Part shown: positions 39,850 to 49,435 of the stretch, piece by piece
Layout: every line of letters starts with the position of its first letter
How positions within the stretch are numbered: the first letter of the stretch is position 1
Assembly: GCF_000524195.1 (NCBI RefSeq)
Contig: NW_020170405.1
Coordinates: 414,970-478,969, forward strand
Length of the DNA stretch: 64,000 nucleotides
DNA from: Echinococcus granulosus
Lineage: Eukaryota > Platyhelminthes > Cestoda > Cyclophyllidea > Taeniidae
Reading direction: 5' to 3'
Position numbers and translations under genes: made by a program
The notes under the pieces: model-generated
Told to the model about the DNA's origin: nothing
Databases searched by the model: none
Seen by the model: only the letters and a program-made list of their open reading frames with translations

Positions 39850-40932
39850 TGTAAGCGTTTGCCTAACTCTCGGTTTTGGAAAGGGGCCACTTAAGGGTTT
39901 CGCCATCGTGCCTCCTTCAGATGGTCTGACCTTCGGGCCTGGCCAGTAGCCCCCAAGCCCTCCTGTACGTTGGGCATACATTTTCTGCCCTGGTGCAATA
40001 TCTTCTTTTGTACTGAGGCAAGACGTGAGGCACAACATCGGCAGCAGCGGAAAGCAAACCCAATCTCAAAGGACAACTGTCCGGATTTCTATTATTGAAT
40101 GATAAACCTTAATGGGGCAGAAGAGGTGCATATGCTGCTGATGAGAGAATCTGTCACGACCCCCAACAGAAGGGTTAAGAATGACGTCTGACCTTAGCAA
40201 CTGTCTCAGTTCCGTGACCTCCGGGAATGCTTTCAACAACTGAAGTGACATTGGTCTTGAACCATCTAGAATAGTTCGTTGCAAAGCTGTCCAACGTGCC
40301 TGTATAAAGAAACCGGGTAAGTGAACTTGCGATACCTCCTCCAACTATCTACTAGCTGGATTGAAACCCAGGTAGAAGTGGATGGGCAACGTTGGAGTGA
40401 ATGCAATGTATCAAAGAGAAATAGAAGCGAACCCTGCCCCTGCGGAACTATGTTAAACCCCATCCAATGTTATTCGACTTTGCTTTTAGTCCAGTGCCAC
40501 TACGACTAGCAATGGACATGCGTGGTGGCCACTACATTCCACGTCCTCCAATACAGTTTCCCCACAGACTAGAAATTCAAATTCCGTAGAATTGGCAAGA
40601 GGGATTAGTGACGTTGCAGTCAAGCCTCTTCTCAGTAGCATGGCGATTCGATGAGCGACACGGTTTGCTCGTGGGTGTCTTTCTTACAGTTCCAGTTGTG
40701 TTGTGCTGACTGAAGCTGCAGGTCTATGAGAGGAGATGAGCTGTGAAACACGTTGATTATCTAACTCGTGATTTTAATAACGGACCACTCTGGGGCTTCA
40801 CTATTTTACTTTGCCGGTTGGCCTGGCCCTGGGGCCATGCCAGTAGCCCCTCAGACCTTTTTTATGTCGACAAAATATATTTTACCCTAACATTTTCTTC
40901 TTTCTCCCTCAGATAAGTCCCGGGTAGCTGTA
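39850..40932 (+). mobile_element. TRIM-like LTR element, longest + copy
   Basis: LTR-like ends at 39850-40036 and about 40754-40932 flank an interior of about 720 bp. Directly after the 5' LTR lies ggcagcagcggaaagc, shared with other copies and a candidate primer-binding region. The interior contains cacgaccccc, tgacgtctgacc and ggattagtgacgttgcagtcaag, all recurring in the copies at 35.3 and 25.8 kb. No gag, protease or reverse transcriptase frame is present. This fits a terminal-repeat retrotransposon in miniature, a class reported from taeniid tapeworms. Confidence 0.8.
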
Positions 40933-41503
40933 TAAATCCACGTCATGTTTAATAAATCAAAAATAATGAACAAGTTTTAAGGTGGGCGTACGTAAATGTG
41001 GTGTCATAGCAAGGAATCATAAGGATTTATAGTTATTAACTTGTTTTCTCATCTATGTCTAGCACTTTTGGTAAATGTTTTGGACACAATAATCCCACTG
41101 TATATACACATTTACTAATCATTAACTACATTTGGATTTATATCTTTTTGGAAGAGTTTTCCCTATTTATTTATGACTCCTAAATGGTAAAGTCTTCCTT
41201 TACGTAGTATCTTTGTCGGATGACATGCAGGCCCGAGATGGTACCAGCAATTGCATCAAGCAGAATGCATGGTGCAATGACTCTTAAAAACAACTCTACA
41301 TTTACTTAACTCACTACCAGATTTTCCATTTACCTTCCACATTTTGTGTACTTTTGTGTTCTTAATTGCGAATTTTTAAAACAGACAGTTAGGATAAAAG
41401 CTTTACTATTATTTTCATGTGTATTTAACGTAGTTTACTATACTCGCCGCAGTCTTACCAAATGGAAACCTTTACCGCATAGCATAGAATAAAAGGATAG
41501 GTN

Positions 41504-41602
41504 NNNNNNNNNNNNNNNNNNNNNNNNNNNNNNNNNNNNNNNNNNNNNNNNNNNNNNNNNNNNNNNNNNNNNNNNNNNNNNNNNNNNNNNNNNNNNNNNN
41601 NN
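41504..41602. other. Assembly gap (run of N)
   Basis: About 100 undetermined bases, likely a scaffold join of nominal size. It separates the TRIM-like copies at 39.9 and 42.7 kb, so repeats may have broken the assembly here. Confidence 0.99.
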
Positions 41603-42695
41603 TCTCGCCATCCATTTGCTTCCACCAACTCGCCATACTTTTAAATGCTATTAACTAAAGTAAAGCTTTTTTGTATGTTGGGCATTAGAGTCCCAGAGGA
41701 ACTCCAGGAAAGCCGAACAGCAAAGTACCGCGCACCTGAAAGCCGTATTTTCTGGCAGGACCGGCGTTTCATTAGGAAAGCTGAAAAGTGTCATTGGGTG
41801 TGGGCTTATTTTAAAGGTAGGTAATAATCAAAAAGTATAGACCCGAAGATGGAGATGTTTAAAAAGCACATACATTAAATGAAAAGGTGTCGCTGCATTT
41901 TGATGCATTGAAATGAAGTTTTGCCGCTACGTGCATTACTGCAGACTCACACGCCCCAATTCCTGTGCTCCAAAGTAATTTTTCCAATTAGGCCCTCGGC
42001 TGCATTTTTAAAAATAAAGCATATTATGTGACCATAAATGCTTTAAGTTGTAAGAATTTGATTAGCAGCAGGTTCTTATGAAATAGACCGCCTATTACTG
42101 GTTTCTTATTTAATGGCTATTTTAGGACCGGTAACGCCTCCGATAACCCCAATGGATAGGCTTATTTTATTTTCTGGTGGAAATCTTTCCTTATTTCTTG
42201 ATGCACTCTTCGAAATTCTACTGTTTTCGAACAATACAGCTCTGAGCACTACTAATGCGTTTCCACCAATTTTGGTTTTGAGTGTCCAACAGAAGGTCAA
42301 CGATAGGCAATGCTTCATGCAGACCTATATCAGAACAAGGGGTTTTGTCTTTCATATAAACTAGAGCCTCCTCCTCTCTCCTCCTCCTAATTCTTCATAG
42401 ACCAAACACGAATTTATCTACAACCACAACCAGACATTTTCACCGCTTCCGAACCGTTGTCACTGTGATCATAAGAAGAATGGGAGCTTTTCACTTCGTT
42501 ATCTAAACAAAGAGCGTTTAAGAGAGTTTATCGCACGTTCGAAGATTGTTCGAGACTTCAGAAATGATCACCTTTAAGTTGTATCGAGGAGTCGAATGCA
42601 ATACAAACATCGCTACTTATTCGTATTTCTGCAATCTGGAAAAAATTTGAACTCGTTCCATCTCTTTAATCAAGTAGCACATGTGCTGCCTTAGA

Positions 42696-43524
42696 TGTTT
42701 GCTTAACTTCTGATGTTGGTAAGAGGGTCACTTGGGCACTTTGCCGTTGTACTTTCATTGGGTGTGCTGGCCTCCAGGCCGTGCCAGTAGCTTCATGCCC
42801 TGCTGCTGATCTACAATACATATTCTGCCCGAGTATTGTGCCTTATTCTGCCCTTAGGGAGGTCTCGGATCGCTGCATTAGTTGCAGCAGAAGGCGAACG
42901 TTATTCTAGGGGATCTGTCCTGATTTTTACTGCTGGGTGATAAACGTTGGTGGGACAGAAGAGAATATGCTAGAGAGAAATCTGGATAGATATGAATGGG
43001 CGACGTTATAGTGAATGTAGCGTGTCAAGCAGAAATAGAAGCAAAACCCTATCAATACGGAGCTATTCTAAGCCCTATCCTTTGCTGTACGACTCTTCTT
43101 TTAGGCTATCGTTCGGACGATTAGCGATAAACATGCGCAGTGGCCGCCACACTCCCTGTTCTCCAGTACAGATTCAATAGAATTGGCAAGAGGGATTAGT
43201 GATGTTAAAATCAAGCATCTTCTTGGTGGCATGGGAATTCGATGACCGACACGGTTGCCTCATGGGCGTTTTTCGTACAGCACCAGCGCGTTGTGACCAA
43301 GAGGAGCGCCGGGGACGACGCTCAAAGGGTGGAAGGACTACGGAACACGTCGAATGTTTGTTTGACTCGCGGTTTTGATAAAGGGGACACTCGAGTGGCA
43401 TCCGCTAGGTGGCCTCACCTCCAACCCACGCCAACAGCATCAAATTCTACTGCATGTCAAATGTATATATTCTAACCGAGTATCATGCCTTCCTTCGCCT
43501 TCAGAGTAGTCTCGTGGTGCTACA
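42696..43524 (+). mobile_element. TRIM-like LTR element, both LTRs, shortened interior
   Basis: Two direct repeats of about 170-180 bp (42696-42877 and 43355-43524) share the landmarks of the family: an aactt/gactcgcggtttt-type start, a GC-rich core with a ggcct...ggcc palindrome, then ataca-tattct and a cttcag...ctcgtggtgctaca-type end. The interior keeps the segment after the 5' LTR (ttgcagcagaaggcgaac) and the ggcaagagggattagtgatgtt block. It lacks roughly 250 bp present in the copy at 39.9 kb. No coding capacity is seen; the short open frames within it are chance. Confidence 0.75.
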
Positions 43525-45243
43525 GCATATAGCCAATTCAAGCTTCGATTATCTCAGCGCTCTTTACCCTGTTCAACTTTTAGCTCATGCAGCGTACTTA
43601 ATTATGTCTCGCTTCATTTACCAAATAATACATTTATGTGCTCCCCACTTAAAAAACCTCTAATCTGCTATATCAAATGACCAATAACGTTTTCTCTGAC
43701 CCTGTACTATCATTGCTCTCGTTAACTAGAATTTGTGAAAAACATTCGACTTCGTGGTCTCTGTGTCGCCACCTACTAGGATAGCTAGAAAAAGCGGAAA
43801 AACCATCAACATCACGTCAAGGCAGAAACTGCAGTTTAAACGAATTGCCTTTCGCAAGAAGCTTAACGCCTTTGTTATAAGTGGATCATGACAAGTGAAT
43901 AGAAGCAGATGACAATGTCAGCCCTTTCTTTACGCCTTTGTTGCAAATTTTCATATCAGCGGTGTCTTTGACTTTAGTCTGGATAAATGAAACATACCTG
44001 GGAATGCTCCCGGTTCATTTACAAAGGAGGTGTGCCTGAAATCGAAGCAACTGCTGTGCTTCCACTTCATTCCAATGGACCAGGGTGAAGAATTGGGGGA
44101 TCGCATGGGCAGCGATGACCTTTAAAAACTCCGAGAAAAGTAAAAATTTCGGATTCGAAATCCATGCTTACTTTCCCCTGACATGTACACACCAGAATTT
44201 TGAAAGAGGCGGAACGGTAGGTTCGAGAAAGTTTATACCTGCATTTTCTAAAGAAACGGGTAAAATGTTCCTGTTTGACCAGAAAATCCTGCTATTATGT
44301 TGTTGTTTATTTTTAGAAAAAAAAATAAAACAACGTTGTGTGTGAAGCCTGTTTTTGAGTAGACACCATTTTCATGGCAAACCATTGAGAATTATGATTA
44401 TTATAAATCTGTATGCCTCATTTTACAGCACAGTGCCGGGATCCTCGCATATTTTTACAGCCAGAAGCTTACCCAAATTTAAAAGAGATTAAATTTTAGG
44501 ACTTAGTCGCAAACATTTTCTACTTCAGTCCAGGAAACCGAAAAGCCTAGTAAAGTTAAGTCGAACCTCCCCTTACCCTTGTAAATACATCTTTTAGACG
44601 CAAATCTGTGGCATGCATGCCGATCTAGAAAACTGCCTATATTTTCGCTTCGTCAGCGAAACGCAGGCAACACCTCTCGCCTGATTTGTAACAAATTGAA
44701 TACTTTTAGTCCATATTTCTTCTTAAATAACATTCAAAAAGTTAAAATGGGGTACTGCTAGTTGGTAATCCCTTTAAACAAAGACGGCCTTCAAACTAAC
44801 ATGAATTTTATCTCCTGATGCTGCGGCATGTCCCACTCAGTAGTAAAAAAACCTACTGTAGTATTGGAAAATTAAATATAATTTCTACCAAATCGGTACT
44901 TTAGTCTCCGCGACTTCTACTACCACTTCAATGCCATTGACACCCAACCGTGGCCACAGCCTCCAATTCTTTCTGTCCGCTAGTATTAAACCATTCTGCT
45001 ATGCCTTATTACACCTCCAAAGGCGAGTCGAGATGGCGTAATGTAACTCAGATGCACGACAGATATGAGTTTGAATCTAAACGCTTACAATGCTACTTTG
45101 GAGTCGGAAATTTACCTTTCATGCAGCAAGAGAGCAGATGCTCTTCGAAGTCCACCCAAACCATGCTACTCGCAAGACAAAAGTAGGCAACTGGCCCAAT
45201 CGAAAACGGAAGCATGCGTGCATGTGAAATAAAAATACGCTAA

Positions 45244-45249
45244 TTTATT
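45244..45249 (-). other. Polyadenylation signal of FECH
   Basis: The minus strand reads AATAAA about 57 nt past the ferrochelatase stop codon at 45306-45308. This would give a very short 3' UTR. Position and motif are seen; use is inferred. Confidence 0.6.
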
Positions 45250-45305
45250 GAAACTGACTAAGGGGTCAACAAGGACAAAAAGCAGAGGCACGATGGGGAA
45301 GATGG

Positions 45306-47758
45306 CTAAAGAACCTTTCTATAGGTAGTGATGGTGGTAGCGACGTCATGGAAGGCCTGGGATCGAGTCCACGCCCGGAGACGCTCCGCCTCGCCTGCAA
45401 TGAAGTGACGTACCTTCGAACAGCGGTCGTTTGTGCATCCTGGACAGCGCAGGAAGAACTGTCGCGAAGCAACCTCCCCACTGCGCAAGTGTCTTGCCAC
45501 CAGATTCGCCATTCCCTAAATACAACGAAGGCATCAATCCGACCTGTTTCAAATATGGTAGCCGTCAATCACTAGGGTAAAATGTTTATTTAACCTCGTG
45601 AATATGAAAATATGGTAATGGCACTTTTAATGGCTTATCATATCTACCAATGGTAGGTACGCTAATAAATCCGCCCAGTTCCAAGGAAACGCCTGCTATG
45701 GGTGTGTAAGGCTTGCGCTCCCGCGGTGTGTACCACAAACGCTACACATCTGGCAATATTGCCATAACTCAAGAATTTTAGTTAATATCGGTAACTGCAT
45801 AGACGGCAAATTTGCAAAGTATTATACCAACTCTGCTTTGCAACTACACAAGTGCTTTGAATGCGATGAAGTCCAAATCAGTCACCATTTCCGTTAAATG
45901 TAAGAAAGGCACGGCACGGACTTCCACGGAATCGTACTGTTTGCTCTAATGTACTCAGTTTCGCGAGCAGACAACAAAAAGCACCATTCTTTGAGCAGTT
46001 TAAGCCAATTATTCCCAGCGATTTTAATCACAGTGGTGCCTTCAGAACTTTCATTGGAGATTTTAAACACTTCGAGCTAATCATGAATTTTCAGCTGGTT
46101 CCTTAACCAGTATGTCTGCTTCGCGACCACCTTTTCGAATCAATAGTTTTATTTCATTGTTTTAAGGTTATGTATTGCAGGCTAAGCATCTGTATTTCAT
46201 TTGACAAGTCCCATTTTTAAGTAAGTAGGCTCTAATAACGCAAGTATACAAGCATGCAACCCCAGCAAATCATCATCAACGTTTTTTTTAACGAAAAAAT
46301 CGTCGTAAACAGCAAGTTCCTGACTTGATAGCTTCCAAACTGAAGTATTTGCAGTGTAATTATCGTCTCGAACTAAAAGATCCGCCATTAAGTGGTGTGC
46401 GATAAAATTCACACTCCACCTATTCAATGAGGCAAGAAAAGCGCACAAGATAAAAGCGTACCTGAATGAAGAGGGGATGATCATTAGGGGCAGAGGCTCG
46501 TCGGACGCTGGCCATTCCAACCTCCCTAGCCAAGTCGGAGCAGTAATTAATGTCCATCTCGTGGAGGGTTTCAATGTGTTCAGAGGTGAAGGCGATGGGC
46601 ACGATGACAACATGTTTCCGACCGAGACGCGCAAGTCCTCGCAGAGCGTTTGCCGTGTCCTGTCCCATCCAGCGCCCCGGACCTACCTTCGATTGCCACA
46701 CCAGTCGGTAGGGCAGCGCAAAATTCAGTTTCTCCATCACCGCGTGAACTGTTGCTGATACCTCCTGGAGAGTCACACACAAGTTCAGCATAAACTAATA
46801 TAACATATCACCATCTGAACATTTGACAATGAGAACTCGCCTGGATGTAGGGGTCACCGCGATTTACGACCCACATTGGAATAGAGTGAGCGCTGAAGAG
46901 AATAATGGTATTCTCTTTGTCAAAAGTTGGTGGCAGATGAGAGAGTTCATGACGGATGTTCTCGGCCAGCACCTCCGCAAATTCAGGCATAGCAGTGGGC
47001 CACCGATCGAGGAATGACCAAATGGTACCGGGAGGTTTGGGAATCTCGCCAGTCTGAGACCTGGGAGGTGGTATGGAGTCAATACCTGCTAGACCGCCGC
47101 TGACAGGTTCGTTATAATGTGCAGCGATGGCATTGAAGCTACTGCCAGAAGTGGTACAGCTGTACTGTGGAAACTGACTGAACGCCACCACACGCTCCAC
47201 ACCATCGCTGGAACCCAACGTAAGAGTATAGTCTTAAACACAATTAAATCAGAAAATATTTCACGGAGAATTCCACGTACTCCTCAATTTCATTGATTGC
47301 CTCTTCAGTAAGTGGATGAACATATCGCATACCAAGATAGTACTTATGGGGGCCGGTTTCTGGACTGATTCTGTCTAACACTCGAACGAGTCCTTTGCCC
47401 TGACAGGTGGCCCATTGGATAAGTGGAGAACCGCCACCAATTTCGTTATACTTTTCTTGTGCTATGGGAGCACGGCGACGAGCAACCCATGAAGCAAAAG
47501 CTCTAGTTGTTATCATTTAAATGATGCAAACCTCTGAAATGGCAGCCAAATCACCTCACGATCATTAAATAGCCGCAAAAGGAAATGAAACACGTCTTCG
47601 GTTGTTTCTGGACCGCCCATATTTAACATTAATATTGCTGTTTTGGGCCTATTACACAAAAAAAAACACTTTACAAATAGCGGTTACCTGTCTACATTTG
47701 TATGCAATAATTTAGTCACACTGTTTTTGGAGAGGCTAAAAGACCTCCCCAATCTCAT
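45306..47758 (-). CDS. FECH: Ferrochelatase, mitochondrial (complete, 6 exons)
   Basis: Ferrochelatase inserts Fe2+ into protoporphyrin IX, the last step of haem synthesis, on the matrix side of the inner mitochondrial membrane. Exons (minus strand): 47758-47688, 47648-47532, 47502-47281, 47207-46841, 46764-46462, 45515-45306. They total 1,290 nt, 429 residues plus stop, and every junction keeps frame. Residues 1-23 are basic and Ser/Leu-rich with no acid until Asp23, like a mitochondrial presequence. The family core follows: [10 protein letters not shown] near 31-40, [16 protein letters not shown], the catalytic-type His244 in LFSAHS, and Glu324 in EHIETL. Cys154, Cys384, Cys387 and Cys392 match the four [2Fe-2S] ligands of animal enzymes. 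The tail after Cys392 (37 residues) is longer than in human, and a Pro-rich insertion occupies about residues 171-197. Introns are 39, 29, 73, 76 and 946 nt, and the fourth begins with GC. Identification is by remembered family similarity and is very secure; the start is the only ATG that supplies a presequence in frame. Confidence 0.97.
46765..46840 (-). other. GC-AG intron in FECH
   Basis: Exon 4 must end after the CAG codon of DPYIQ and exon 5 begins with GAG GTA (EVSATV). At this phase-0 junction the intron starts gcgagt and ends ctccag. No GT lies at a position that keeps the conserved protein intact. GC-AG introns are a minor class in animals and are read by the ordinary spliceosome. 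Confidence 0.85.
47503..47531 (-). other. 29-nt intron in FECH
   Basis: The minus strand starts with gtttgc and ends with aactag. Removing exactly 29 nt restores the conserved reading from LPFQ through R to [10 protein letters not shown], which aligns without a gap to the human sequence at this place. Retaining the intron would add a TGA stop (in gatgatAAC context) and disrupt the frame, since 29 is not a multiple of 3. The neighbouring first intron, 47649-47687, is 39 nt. Confidence 0.9.
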
Positions 47759-49305
47759 CGTGTTGAAGAAATGACCGTTAAGGTTAGAGCACCCTTGGGC
47801 CAGAATGGGCCAAACATATAGGCCAGTAGACATCCGAGATTCATCTTGGCTTGTGGGAATCAGAAGGGCAGACTATGTGGAATCACTTTCGTATAAGCTT
47901 GGCACGAAGCGTCTCAAACTAGATTGGTTTTATTTCGCGCTTTAATTTTTAGTTGTGTCACTTTAAAATTGTAATAGCAAAGCATTATACAACTTGAAAC
48001 TGTTGTTCAGCATTTTGACTCTTCTACACCAAATAATTTAGTTATAGAAGTAATTATAAAGTCACTTTTAAGTTGTTAAAGTGTATTTTTGTTGTGTATT
48101 GGCTACTTCAGATACTATCTTTATATGCCGTAAACTTTTAGGCTATACGTTAATAACATCCTTCTTGGTATTTGAACCTGTTACGGCTTCGAAAAAGAAT
48201 TTAGACAACACACAGATACTATTTCGCAGAATGCCTTAAAAAAACTCAATCACTTCTTTAATAGATTCCTTTGCACATTAACGTCTTAGACTCCTGTTGA
48301 CACTCATCTTTTTTAGGCTTACGCCGTTAAATGGGAATTGCAACTTTAACGAACACTCGACAGGCAAATTATTTTAAATTAGTCCTTGTTATATCAACAA
48401 TCTTATTGTTAACAGCGTTTCTGTTGCACAACTCATAAAAAAGTGGTCTGTGGAGGAAAATAACTCCTCTTCGAACTCCCAAATTAAACAGCCAAAGTTC
48501 ATTACCTGAACATGAATCTTCTACTTCCCTAAATCTAGCTTAATGTCTGGGAAATTAATGACCCACATTTCAAGGAATCGGTGCTTGTGTTATTCGTTTT
48601 GGTAGGCAATCTGTTTTTACTCTAGATAACTTTGGACCAAGCCTTAGGCAAAAAAATTGAGACGCCTTGACTATTGCTTACCGTTTTTTTCAGTTGCTCC
48701 TCCCATTTGGTAGAGGTGTGCCTCCTAACTAGAACACCGCAAAACTACAAATAATAAGTTCCACCTCCGCAAGACTAATGATCTACTTAACATGAATTAT
48801 TTTGTTTGATCAAGTGAAACCTTCAAACTGAATGTCCACCAGTAACCCAATTTTGGGGGTACCCACTCTGTTGATAGTCGTAGGGTTGATTTGCGAAACT
48901 GCCAGTGTTCTGCAGACAGCAACGTGCCTTCAGATTCTGTAATCCATAGATTTATACGCCGTCTTCTCAAAAGAAGGCACATGATGGGAGGCACTAGCTT
49001 CTTACCCACATTGGGCATCCTGTGCTTTGTGTATCGGAAATTGTTTCGAATCAAGTTCTGGTTCGACTTTGATGAAGCCTAAGCCTAGCCAGTCTGACAC
49101 AATTCATTCCTCACCGATACCATGCGAATTTAACTAACCGCTCTTCTACTTGGTCTTCCGTGGTGTCTGATGCATTGATTAAAGCCGATGTAAAGGGCCT
49201 TAATCGCGAAAATCCACATTGCTCAGCGCACCTATACTTACCTAGCGTTCACATGAATCTGCCTACATGCCGACAAATTTGAACACAGCCACGTCCACTG
49301 ATAGT

Positions 49306-49311
49306 TTTATT
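49306..49311 (-). other. Polyadenylation signal of PISD
   Basis: AATAAA on the minus strand about 125 nt beyond the PISD stop (TGA at 49438-49436). It lies well before the ferrochelatase start, so the two genes have separate 3' and 5' ends. Confidence 0.5.
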
Positions 49312-49435
49312 TCGTATACGCTTTGAAATTGGGGTGAAACTTATGTAAGCGGAGTTGGAAAGGACGAGATGTGAGAGATAGGGGACAAACAAAACCAGGT
49401 AGCAAAAAATAAGAATATAAATAAACTGCATAAAA

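Larger units (their letters stand above)
31128..45243. other. Gene-poor, repeat-rich stretch
   Basis: Between the possible exon at 31.0 kb and the 3' end of FECH I find no convincing exon. The stretch holds most of the TRIM-like copies, the assembly gap, a pyrimidine-rich simple run (ctcctcct type, about 42369-42390) and a small GC-rich island at 34.2-34.4 kb. The remainder is AT-rich single-copy-looking DNA. Confidence 0.6.

Noticed and set aside
42106..42364. Frames on both strands between the gap and the 42.7 kb element
   Set aside because: Both strands are open over the same 200 bp with no family match and no splice sites; most likely chance.
43174..43475. Overlapping short frames on both strands
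   Set aside because: Lie in the interior and 3' LTR of the TRIM-like copy at 42.7 kb and are not conserved in the other copies.
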